63,342 bases of DNA, from NCBI GenBank assembly GCA_040219575.1, contig JAVJSD010000139.1, positions 1 to 63,342 on the forward strand. Direction: 5' to 3'. The notes under the pieces were generated by a model. It saw only the letters and a list, made by a program, of their open reading frames with translations, had not been told where the DNA came from and ran no database searches. The translations under genes and the position numbers were made by a program. Below, one piece after another: positions 17,569 through 25,106 of this stretch (the stretch's first letter is position 1; the number at the start of each line of letters is the position of its first letter). The stretch is from JAVJSD01 sp040219575 (GTDB lineage: Bacteria; Planctomycetota; Planctomycetia; Pirellulales; Pirellulaceae).

Positions 17569-19752
17569 TTAGGGGAAACCGATATCGTCGTCGAGGCCGA
17601 TGGGGTCGTCCAGTCCCTCATCATAGGTCTCGCCGCCCGAAGGCGACGATCCCGCCCCCTGGGAGCCGCGATCTTCGATGAACAACTGCCGCCGGTAGGT
17701 CTCGGCGTCGTCGAGTTCATTGCGAACGATGAGATTGCCGTCGCGATCGAGAATCAACACCTCGCCCGGCGTGTACAGCGGTTTGGAGCTGGTGCCGAGG
17801 TTCACGCCGCCGCGCATATCGAGCACGACCGCGTCGGTCTCGAAGAAATGACCTTTCAACTCCTTGAGCGTCATCCGCAAGGGATGCAGCACATCGGCGT
17901 CGTCGGTGAAGTTCAGCAACGAACCGTGGTAGGCGGTGGTCACGCCGGGGATGAAGATGCCGAATTCATCGCTCCAGGTGACGGCCAGCACGTCGGCCGT
18001 GGCCTCGCCTCCCTTGCGCAGCACGCGTCCGCCTTCCTTGAGCGGCGTGTACCGCGGCGCCTGCACGGCGCCCGCCAACAGACGCTGCGGCAACTCCGGC
18101 ACCCGCACCGCGGGGCTGGGTTGGCTGTACTCGGTGGCGATGTAGTACTGCCCGGCCTCTCGTCGCGTCTTGACCTTGTCGAGGATCTGCTCGTCCAAAG
18201 CGCGTTCGGGCACCGCGGGATGTCCCAGGCCGACATTGTCCGGGTTGAAGTCCCGGGCGTTCTCGCCGACATCCGCGCCGACGGCCTTGCCCGGCATGGG
18301 ATTGTTGGGATCGCGGAGGAAGACCTTGACCCGGTAGACATACGACTGACCGCGTTTGGCCGTCAGGTCGTAGAAACGGACGAGCAGAAAGTCGGCCAGA
18401 TCCTCTTCTTCGATCGGCTGCGGACTAAGATCGCCGCCGCCATCCAAATCCTCTTCCATGTCCAGATCCGGATCCAAGTCGTCGATCTCGTCGCTGGCCG
18501 GGTCGCCGGAATCCACCGACGTAGGCGTATCGTTCAGACTGCGGGGCGCCCCGGAGAAGTCGCCCGGCATGATCGGCTCCATGGGGCCCTTGGGGGTCGT
18601 CTCGCCCTTGGCCGCCATTTCCTTTTCCAGGCGAAGCTGCTCCTGCGTCTTGAACTTGATCTTGGGGTTCTTGGGCTGCGTGGCGAGGTTGGCCGCCGGT
18701 TGCAGCAGCGCGGGAAGAATCGGCGCCGTCATCGCGGGATGCACCTGGCTCGTGTCGATGAGCTCCTCGACTTGCACTTGCGACCAACGTTTGGCTAGTC
18801 CCAACATGTACTTCGTGTCGTTGACCGTCTTCCAATCCAACTTGTCTTCGGGAATCGTGCCATCGGACTCGGCCCGCTGCGCCACGTAATAGAAGTACTC
18901 GGGCCGATCGCGCATCGGATCGTAGCTCATGGCGTTGACAAAACATGCGTCGAACACCTGGCGGTGCTGTCGGTACGGCACCATGCACGTGACGACGACG
19001 AGGTTGCGGCCGACAACGCCCATATTGCTGTTGGAACCGCGGATCTGGTACGTACCGCGGAGCAACTCGTCGCGCTGCGCTACGGAAAGCTGCTTGACGC
19101 GGCCCGAACGTCCCCCCTCGGACATGGCGGGATCGTCGATGATATCCTCGTCGAGGGGTTCTTCGTCCAGCGCCTCGTCCAGAAACTCGTCGTCGGGACT
19201 CGGCCTCTTCGGCTTCTTCTTGACGATGACCTTTTTCGGTTCTTCGGGCGGATCTTCGCGGGCGATGGGAAGTTGATCGAGGCGATTCACGCGGCCCGGT
19301 TGCGGCGGCTCGACGACGGGCGCCACGGTCGCCCAGGCGAGAACGTTCAGGGGAGGCTGGAGCGTGGTCGAGGGGGGATCGACCTTGGGATCGACCGTCG
19401 GATCGAGCCGCTTTTCGTTGAGCGGGAACTTGGGCCAGGTCCAGTACTGGCCGATCGAGTAGTAGTCCTGATCGATCGACTTGCGGCTCTTGACGGCGCG
19501 CTCGAGGTGATTGGGGGTAATCGTGCGGCTGGGCCCGATATCCTCCCAGCTGTCGACGGCGATGTGCGCCTTGGCCAGCTCGATCTGGGCGTAAAGGGCG
19601 GCCGGGTTCTGCTCTTTGGGAATGGTCTCGATGCCGTAGCCCAGGCAGAAGAACAGCGCAACAAGGGCGACGCAGACGCCGAGCACGATCTTCTCGACAT
19701 GCAGCACCAGAAAGCCCTTGACGCCTCCCGGGATGTGCTTATTGGCCGGCAT
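17569..19752 (-). CDS. Large single-pass membrane protein of the PilM operon
   Basis: I do not recognise this 727-residue protein by family. One membrane segment at about residues 22-40 follows a short cytoplasmic N-terminus, so the large remainder is probably periplasmic. A Lys-rich then strongly acidic low-complexity stretch (about 175-230) includes 'KKVIVKKKPKRP' and repeated 'EPLDE'. The middle has a 'YRQHRQVFDACF' helix region; the C-terminal third contains 'LLVRFYDLTAKRGQSYVYRVKV' and 'LTFGEVLILD'-type beta regions ('TPGEVLILDRDGNLIVRNE'). It is the third gene after the PilM-like protein. By position it could replace PilO/PilP in a pilus or secretion inner-membrane platform; this is inference. 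Confidence 0.8.
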   Translation of the reverse strand: MPANKHIPGGVKGFLVLHVEKIVLGVCVALVALFFCLGYGIETIPKEQNPAALYAQIELAKAHIAVDSWEDIGPSRTITPNHLERAVKSRKSIDQDYYSIGQYWTWPKFPLNEKRLDPTVDPKVDPPSTTLQPPLNVLAWATVAPVVEPPQPGRVNRLDQLPIAREDPPEEPKKVIVKKKPKRPSPDDEFLDEALDEEPLDEDIIDDPAMSEGGRSGRVKQLSVAQRDELLRGTYQIRGSNSNMGVVGRNLVVVTCMVPYRQHRQVFDACFVNAMSYDPMRDRPEYFYYVAQRAESDGTIPEDKLDWKTVNDTKYMLGLAKRWSQVQVEELIDTSQVHPAMTAPILPALLQPAANLATQPKNPKIKFKTQEQLRLEKEMAAKGETTPKGPMEPIMPGDFSGAPRSLNDTPTSVDSGDPASDEIDDLDPDLDMEEDLDGGGDLSPQPIEEEDLADFLLVRFYDLTAKRGQSYVYRVKVFLRDPNNPMPGKAVGADVGENARDFNPDNVGLGHPAVPERALDEQILDKVKTRREAGQYYIATEYSQPSPAVRVPELPQRLLAGAVQAPRYTPLKEGGRVLRKGGEATADVLAVTWSDEFGIFIPGVTTAYHGSLLNFTDDADVLHPLRMTLKELKGHFFETDAVVLDMRGGVNLGTSSKPLYTPGEVLILDRDGNLIVRNELDDAETYRRQLFIEDRGSQGAGSSPSGGETYDEGLDDPIGLDDDIGFP

Positions 19753-19825
19753 TGCAATTCTCTCCTCGAATTCCCTGGGTCGTTTCTCTACGGAATGCCT
19801 CTACTTCGTCTCGTCTCTCTCCACC

Positions 19826-19880
19826 GGCCGGGCTCGGTCGCGGCCAGGCTCGGCTGTCGGCCGGGCTCGGCTGTCGGCTA
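19826..19880. repeat. Short tandem repeat starting at a stop codon
   Basis: About three copies of a 17-bp unit, 'ggccgggctcggctgtc' with variants, lie between the second and third gene of the PilM operon. Read on the minus strand, the array begins exactly with the TAG stop of the 521-residue protein. It may separate the reading frames or affect expression of the third gene. Confidence 0.8.
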
Positions 19881-21443
19881 TGTGGCGTTCTCGATCGGAG
19901 GCGGCGCCGCCTCGCCCTCGGCGCTGGCTTCCGCGGGGACGCCGAATTTCTTGGTATCGACGGGATTGTAGATATAGACGATGCCGTAGAGTTCGACCGT
20001 GACGTCGAATTGGGTGTTCTTGTCCTTCTGCGGCTTCGCTTGCGCGCGGCTGCCGCCGCTTGAGAACGTGTCGAAGTTCTCATCACCGCCGAAACCCTCG
20101 CCGCCGAAGCCGCTGCCGCCGCTGGAGGACTGGTTCCGGTTCACCCCGCTGTCGGACTGCGGGTTGAGACGAACCTGCCGCACTTCGACCGTCAACGACG
20201 AATTGCCGCAGGCGGCCAGCAGATCGTTCAAACGGCGCTGATCGATCACGACCCGCATCCGCACCGGCAACCGCTTGGCCACCGCCAACTTGGCGATGGC
20301 GGGATCCTTGCTGTTGAACGAATCGCGAAGCGTTTGTGCGGGGAGCGGCTGGTAGTTCAGATCGACATAGCGGTGGTGGGCGGGATCCTGACTGGCTAGC
20401 GCGGCGGCCGGATCGATCGGCGCTCCGCCGCCTCCGCCCCCGCCGAAATCTCCGCCGGCGGCCGGGTCGCCGCCGCTGGGGTCCATGGCGGGGTCGTCGC
20501 CGGAGTAGTCGTCGCCGCCTCCGTCACCGCCGAAACTGGGGGCCGCGCCTTCCAGACTTTGCCCGTCGGCGCCGGTATTGAGCGCGACGCCGAGCTTCTT
20601 GATCGACCCGGCGGCGCGGCTGGCGTCGCGGCCCAGATGAATGAACTCGATGCGTTTGATCGCCGCGTTGAAATCGGCCGTGGCGCCCTTGTTGGTTTCG
20701 GCGATGATGTCCATCAGCGCCTCCAGCACCCGCAGATCCTCCTGAGCGTAAAACACCTGCAGCGTGTTCGGCGCGCCGTCGTCCTGATCCGACCACTCGA
20801 AACGGCTGTTGGCGATGTGCTGCTGGTTCGTCGGCTCCCACCAGACAACCGGCCGCACGGCGTTGCGATCCTCCGGCGTGCCCCAGTTCGACTGGATGCG
20901 GGCCGCCAGCTTGGGCAGCTCGTTGTGGATGTAACTGCCGTAGATCTGCCGGCTGCTGACGTCCAACAGCGATTTGTCGTCCTTGGGAAGCGGGAAGGGG
21001 ATCGCTTCCTCGATCGACAGCCGCATCGGCTTTCCCTCACTATCGCGTTCCTCGCGGGACGTAATCTTCGCCACGCGATTGCGGAAATCCTCCGGAAGCG
21101 CGGCCGGCCAGGCGAACACCCGCTCGCCCTGGCTGGAATGCTGCTCCTTCCAGGCCTTGACCACGCTGTCTTTGAGCGTGGCGATCTGTTCGGTCATCTT
21201 CTCGTGCGTGACGTCGTTGGGATGGAACGTCTGCGTGCGGCCCTCGGGCGTCACGCCGGCGTTCTTCACCGTCTTGACAATGGAGTCGCGGTTGGTGAGT
21301 TCCTGCACGCGCGTGCTGCGATGGTCCGACATGCCCGAGGTCACGACGAACCACGTCACCAGACCGACCAGAAAAATACTGGCGCAGACGATCCAAAACC
21401 AATGTTCGCGCGCCTGTTTGGCGATTGTTCGTACCTGTTCCAT
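19878..21443 (-). CDS. Single-pass membrane protein of the PilM operon
   Basis: This 521-residue protein has a membrane segment at about residues 15-36 after a short basic N-terminus. A helical region follows, then a domain with 'DLRVLEALMDIIAETNKGA' and 'AIKRIEFIHLGRDA', a Gly/Asp-rich disordered linker (about 295-350) and a C-terminal beta/alpha domain with 'LPVRMRVVIDQRRLNDLLAACGNSSLTVEVRQVRL'. That last part, a helix-strand arrangement in the periplasm, recalls the ferredoxin-like folds of PilO/GspM-type proteins, but I cannot confirm homology. It starts 12 bp after the PilM-like gene and so is co-transcribed with it. Confidence 0.82.
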   Translation of the reverse strand: MEQVRTIAKQAREHWFWIVCASIFLVGLVTWFVVTSGMSDHRSTRVQELTNRDSIVKTVKNAGVTPEGRTQTFHPNDVTHEKMTEQIATLKDSVVKAWKEQHSSQGERVFAWPAALPEDFRNRVAKITSREERDSEGKPMRLSIEEAIPFPLPKDDKSLLDVSSRQIYGSYIHNELPKLAARIQSNWGTPEDRNAVRPVVWWEPTNQQHIANSRFEWSDQDDGAPNTLQVFYAQEDLRVLEALMDIIAETNKGATADFNAAIKRIEFIHLGRDASRAAGSIKKLGVALNTGADGQSLEGAAPSFGGDGGGDDYSGDDPAMDPSGGDPAAGGDFGGGGGGGAPIDPAAALASQDPAHHRYVDLNYQPLPAQTLRDSFNSKDPAIAKLAVAKRLPVRMRVVIDQRRLNDLLAACGNSSLTVEVRQVRLNPQSDSGVNRNQSSSGGSGFGGEGFGGDENFDTFSSGGSRAQAKPQKDKNTQFDVTVELYGIVYIYNPVDTKKFGVPAEASAEGEAAPPPIENAT

Positions 21444-21455
21444 TTCGACGAAGCC

Positions 21456-23954
21456 TCAGGGAGTGGGTGCAGGGGCGGCTGGGTCCACGGCGGCTGGGTC
21501 CACGGCGGCGGGGTCCACGGCGGCGGGGTCAGCCGGGGCTGGTTCAACTGGCGCTGGCGCAGCCGGGGCTGGCTCAACCGGGGCTGGCGCGGCGGCGCCT
21601 CCGTCGGCCCCCGATTCGGAATCTTGCGCGGCCTGTTCGGCCGCCATGGCCGCTTGCTCTTCCTCGAGCATCTTGGCGGCCTGCGCCTCTTCGTAACGCT
21701 TTTGGAGACGTTCGCTCAGGCGTTTCTCCTGCCAGCACAACTGAACGCGAAACTCGTATTTGGGCGCTTCGAAGTCGGCCGGTACTTCGGCCTCACCCTC
21801 GGCCGGGACGGCCGGTTTGACCGGCATGGGGGCGAACTCCTCGCCGCCGTCGAGATTCTCGCCGTTGTCGAACGCGCTGCCGCCCCCGGTCGTCGCCACG
21901 GCCGCTTCGGGATTCGGCTCGCGAAAATTTCGTTGAACCTTGTTCGTCTCGGCGATAATCGCGTAGCCGATGCCCAACTCCTCGAACGTGAATTCGGTCT
22001 TGTTGGGATCGTCGGGATTGGTCGGATCCGTGGGCAGGCTGACCGTCATGTCGCGCAGGTTTTTCAGCAGCGTGTTGCGGACGTACACCACATCGCCGTT
22101 GCCCGCCGTGATCGAATTCAGGCTGTTGTGGTAGTGGTAGCCCTTGATCTCGATCACCCAGCCCGGGCCATTGGGACCGGGTTTGAGCGGCTGTCCGTCG
22201 GGCCCGACCGCCGGCTGCGGCGCGAGCGCCGGATCCTGGCCTTCGCCCTCCGCGGGGGCCGTCACCACGCCCGCCGCCACCTGTTCGTCGTGATAGCGCC
22301 GCGCGACTTCCTCGTTGAACCACACGCTCAAATCGGGATAGAACTCCGACTCGATGAATTCGACCTGCAGTTCCTCGCGATCCGTGAACGGCCGTTCCGA
22401 GGGATGATAGATCCGCTTCACCTTGGAGACGGGATCGAGGCTCTTGGCATCGACCGGCAGCGCGTCGTTGAGCGCCTTCAACAGCTCCAACCACAGCAGT
22501 TTGCGGTCGGCGTTGCCGACGACTTCCTCGCCCACCGAACGAACGTGTTCGAGTTCGGCCTGCTGCTCGTTGTCGCGCTGCAGGTGCCGCTTGCTCTCGG
22601 CGTCGACCTGCGAGACGGGACTGACCGTATCCTGCCAACGAATATCGCGCCGCTGCGCCCCTGGAATTTCGCTAAGCGAGACCTGTCCCGAATTGCCGAT
22701 GTAGACCGGCGACGAACGGTCGGGATGCACCAGGCTCGAGGCGTGGTAGGCGAACGCGTAGTGCACGACGAAGGCCAGCAGCACCACCGCCACCGAAGCA
22801 ATGGCCCAGGGCTTCTTGGCGCGGACCAACCGGGCCGTCATGAATTCGCGCGGCAGCAGGTTGGTCGACAGCTTCGCCTCTTCCACTCCCTGCAGGCAAA
22901 GGCCGAAGCAAACCGCGAACGACAACAGGTTCTCCTTGAAGGCGGGCGCCGACACCACCGACAAGCCGCTCAAATGCTGAAACTCGTCGATCCGCAGAAT
23001 CTCGTAGTCCAGCGTCTTCTCCAAGAACTGCCGCAGACCCGGCAGCTTCACCGCGTTGCCCAGCATCACCACGCGGCCGATCTTGGCCTGCCGGTTGATG
23101 CTCTGGAAGTAGGTGATCGAACGCTGCACCTCGGTTCCCAGGTCGTTGAAGACCGGCCGCATCGCCTGGAAGATCTTCTTGGGGTCTTCCGCATCCCGGG
23201 CGTTGCGTTTGAGGTGTTCCGCCTTGGCGAAGGTGAGCTTCAATTCCTTGGTGAGTTGCTTGGTGAAGTGGTTGCCCCCCAACGGAATGCTGCGCTGCCA
23301 CAACTTGCTGCCGTCGGTGATCACCAGGTCGGTGGTCTCGGTGCCCATCGCCAGAATCACGATCGACTCGGGCGGATTGTCGGGGTCCAACTCCTCGGGC
23401 GGCGGTTGATCGCCGAGGATATCCTTGGTCACGTAGTTGTAGATGCAGAGGGGCGCGAGCTGGACGATGTCGACTTCCACCTCGGCGTCGGTGAACGGCT
23501 TCAGCGAGCGGAACACCTGCTCGCGCTTCATGGCGAACAGGCCGACTTCGGCGTCGAGCGTAAAGCCGTCGACCTCGACGCCTCCCATCTGCTGAAAGTC
23601 CCAGATCACGTCTTCCAGGGCGAAAGGAATCTGCTGCCGGGCCTCGTACTTGACGATGTCGGGCAGCACCTTGGCGTCGACCGGGGGCGGCTTGAAGAAG
23701 CGGGCCAGTCCCGCCTGTCCCGACACCGACATGGCCACGCTGTCTCCCCGCACGTCGTTGCGCGAGAGAAAGGTCTCGAGCGCCTCGCGGATCAGCTCGT
23801 CGGGATCTGCTTCCGGCTGGCTGAGGATTTTGGGGTATTCGATGAAGTCGTACGCGTCGGCGACGAGGTTCCCGTTTTCGTCCGCCGTGCAACGCAGCGC
23901 CTTCAGCGCGCATTGTCCGATATCAATGCCCCACACGGCATTACCACTGGCCAT
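21456..23954 (-). CDS. pilM: PilM-like actin-fold ATPase fused to a membrane segment and periplasmic tail
   Basis: Residues 1-375 form a PilM/FtsA-type actin-like domain: phosphate-1 'GIDIGQCALKAL' (9-20), 'KYEARQQIPFAL' (102-113), phosphate-2 'LAMGTETTDLVI' (201-212) and adenosine 'MLGNAVKLPGL' (297-307). PilM is normally a soluble protein of about 350 residues that binds the cytoplasmic tail of PilN. Here a membrane segment (383-403) follows and about 430 further residues, probably periplasmic, as in a PilM-PilN or GspL-like fusion. The C-terminus is a Pro/Ala repeat. It leads a three-gene operon. Planctomycetes lack a canonical pilN-pilO-pilP order here, so the exact machine is unknown. 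Confidence 0.88.
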   Translation of the reverse strand: MASGNAVWGIDIGQCALKALRCTADENGNLVADAYDFIEYPKILSQPEADPDELIREALETFLSRNDVRGDSVAMSVSGQAGLARFFKPPPVDAKVLPDIVKYEARQQIPFALEDVIWDFQQMGGVEVDGFTLDAEVGLFAMKREQVFRSLKPFTDAEVEVDIVQLAPLCIYNYVTKDILGDQPPPEELDPDNPPESIVILAMGTETTDLVITDGSKLWQRSIPLGGNHFTKQLTKELKLTFAKAEHLKRNARDAEDPKKIFQAMRPVFNDLGTEVQRSITYFQSINRQAKIGRVVMLGNAVKLPGLRQFLEKTLDYEILRIDEFQHLSGLSVVSAPAFKENLLSFAVCFGLCLQGVEEAKLSTNLLPREFMTARLVRAKKPWAIASVAVVLLAFVVHYAFAYHASSLVHPDRSSPVYIGNSGQVSLSEIPGAQRRDIRWQDTVSPVSQVDAESKRHLQRDNEQQAELEHVRSVGEEVVGNADRKLLWLELLKALNDALPVDAKSLDPVSKVKRIYHPSERPFTDREELQVEFIESEFYPDLSVWFNEEVARRYHDEQVAAGVVTAPAEGEGQDPALAPQPAVGPDGQPLKPGPNGPGWVIEIKGYHYHNSLNSITAGNGDVVYVRNTLLKNLRDMTVSLPTDPTNPDDPNKTEFTFEELGIGYAIIAETNKVQRNFREPNPEAAVATTGGGSAFDNGENLDGGEEFAPMPVKPAVPAEGEAEVPADFEAPKYEFRVQLCWQEKRLSERLQKRYEEAQAAKMLEEEQAAMAAEQAAQDSESGADGGAAAPAPVEPAPAAPAPVEPAPADPAAVDPAAVDPAAVDPAAPAPTP
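21470..21600. repeat. In-frame 15-bp tandem repeats encoding a Pro/Ala tail
   Basis: The 3' end of the PilM-like gene consists of 15-bp units ('gggtccacggcggct' and relatives) that encode DPAAV and PAPVE repeats. The repeat number probably varies between strains by slippage. The tail is likely a flexible periplasmic or wall-spanning linker. Confidence 0.8.
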
Positions 23955-24467
23955 GAGCTTTTCCTTCGGGCAGAGTGTGCCTTCGCATCAGACGACGGTT
24001 CCGGGCATCGCCTGCGTCAACGGCGTCGCGAGCAGAAAACAGGATGAGGTAACGATTTCTCGAAAGAATGCCGCTGAATTCTCTAACCCTCTAATTTAGC
24101 GGCAGCGATTCGCCAAAGTCAACAGTTTTGCCCGCAAACGACTCTGCGGTGGGCCGGGATCGTGGTCCGTCGGGTTGCGCCAGTAATGGACGCCAAGGGG
24201 AGCGCCGCTCCCGCCTGCCAGCCCACGGTAAGAATCTCCACCAATTCGACCAATTGCGTGGAAAGGATTTCAAAAGCCGCGGAAAGCTGTACACCAGGTG
24301 TCCAGTAGTTGCGGGTGGTCGAAAGGGGGTATTTGGCCCCGAAATCCCACGTTCTGGGCCGAATTCCGGCTTGCCCGGCAGTTTGGCACGCCGCATGCAA
24401 TACCTATCCGGCATCACCCCACCTGCTGTCTCATCTTTTCTACGGAACAAACAAAGGAGTGTTTCCC
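23955..24467. other. Divergent promoter region between the PilM operon and csrA
   Basis: This 513-bp gap should contain promoters for both the PilM-like operon and csrA. I see no convincing -35/-10 pair, RNA gene or open frame with protein-like composition. The csrA start is preceded by a strong Shine-Dalgarno at 24454-24459 ('aaggag'). Confidence 0.45.
24454..24459 (+). promoter_or_regulatory. Strong Shine-Dalgarno of csrA
   Basis: The 'aaggag' lies eight bases before the ATG at 24468 and decides the csrA start, because the open frame continues far upstream. It contains a GGA, the core of CsrA binding sites, so autoregulation is possible. Confidence 0.75.
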
Positions 24468-24779
24468 ATGCTCGTTCTCTCACGCAAACTCAACGAACAG
24501 ATCCGCATCGGCGCCAACGTCACGATCACGGTTCTGCGGGTCAAAGGCAACGCGGTTCGCATCGGGGTCGAAGCCCCGCGGAATGTGCGCGTCGTGCGGG
24601 GCGAGCTTCCTCCCAAGCCCGACGACGCCTCGCCGGCCGCGACGCGGGACGACGACGCGGCCGCCTGTGACGACAACCGTCTCGACGACACCCTCCAGGA
24701 CGACACGAGCGAGCTGGTCCGCTTCCCGGAGATGCCGCTGAAGAACCGCCTGCACTACTATCAGACCGGCGTCGTCTGA
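24468..24779 (+). CDS. csrA: CsrA translational regulator with acidic C-terminal extension
   Basis: The first about 50 residues are a complete CsrA/RsmA: 'MLVLSRKLNEQIRIG', 'VTITVLRVKGNAVRIGVEAP' and 'VRVVRGEL', with the RNA-contacting L4 and R-containing C-terminal strand conserved. CsrA dimers bind GGA motifs in mRNA leaders. The protein is 103 residues long, against 60-75 for most CsrA. The extra about 50 residues are rich in Asp ('TRDDDAAACDD', 'RLDDTLQDDTSEL') and end in an aromatic, basic segment. An acidic tail could compete with RNA for the basic surface; this is inference. A clear terminator follows at 24820. Confidence 0.96.
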   Translation: MLVLSRKLNEQIRIGANVTITVLRVKGNAVRIGVEAPRNVRVVRGELPPKPDDASPAATRDDDAAACDDNRLDDTLQDDTSELVRFPEMPLKNRLHYYQTGVV

Positions 24780-24819
24780 TCGCGGAGGTTCGCCGCCGCA
24801 CGCACGCAATCCAAGCATC

Positions 24820-24841
24820 AGCCCGCCTCGGCGGGCTGTTT
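24820..24841 (+). terminator. Intrinsic terminator of csrA
   Basis: An 8-bp perfect stem, 'agcccgcc' with 'ggcgggct', has a two-base loop and is followed by 'gtttt'. It lies 40 bp after the csrA stop codon. Confidence 0.85.
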
Positions 24842-24950
24842 TCATTGGGGCATAGTTTGCGCGGCCCAACACAAGCACGCGCGCAAGCAAGTGAGTCCCA
24901 CTGCCAGCGCGAGACCGCCATCCGCTTCGCCGCGCGCCATCGCCGCTCGC

Positions 24951-24970
24951 TCATGAATAGTCCGGGCTAG
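24951..24970. repeat. Solitary MITE end
   Basis: The 20 bp here match the right end of the MITE-like element at 2726-2907, including terminal CTAG, with a 'ccggg' variant at the tip. No partner end is found nearby on the left. It is probably the remnant of a decayed copy. Confidence 0.7.
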
Positions 24971-24994
24971 TGCAGCGTGACAGCCAAGAATGGG

Positions 24995-25067
24995 GTAGCA
25001 GAAGTCGTGAGACTTCTGGAAGCTCAGACGTCGCCACAAACTGCTGAACTCTCACGAGTTCAGCTAC
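24995..25067. repeat. Palindromic 'GTAGCGGAAGTCGTGAGACTTCCG'-type repeat, copy 1
   Basis: The unit starts with 'gtagcagaagtcgtgagac' and ends with the imperfect inverse ending '..cagctac'. The arms each contain a small inner hairpin around 'tcgtgaga'. A related unit lies at 46641-46703. It is non-coding and sits between convergent genes. Confidence 0.75.
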
Positions 25068-25092
25068 TCTAAGATCAAGCCGTCACAAAGCT

Positions 25093-25106
25093 CTAGCCCG
25101 GGCTAG
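25093..25106. repeat. CTAG-CCCGGG-CTAG footprint-like palindrome
   Basis: A 14-bp palindrome consists of two CTAG tetramers around CCCGGG. MITE copies in this window end in CCC next to CTAG, so this is what would remain if only three bases of each end stayed behind after loss of the element. The right CTAG contains the stop codon of the lipase-like gene. Confidence 0.6.

Noticed and set aside
20559..24047. Very long plus-strand open frame (1162 codons) opposite the PilM operon
   Set aside because: It is the complement of three genes with clear domains. High G+C content suppresses stop codons in that phase, and its translation is low-complexity Arg/Gly/Asp-rich with no motif.
24995..25067. 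Repeated palindromes as a CRISPR array
   Set aside because: Units are not regularly spaced, occur singly at distant sites and no cas gene is present.
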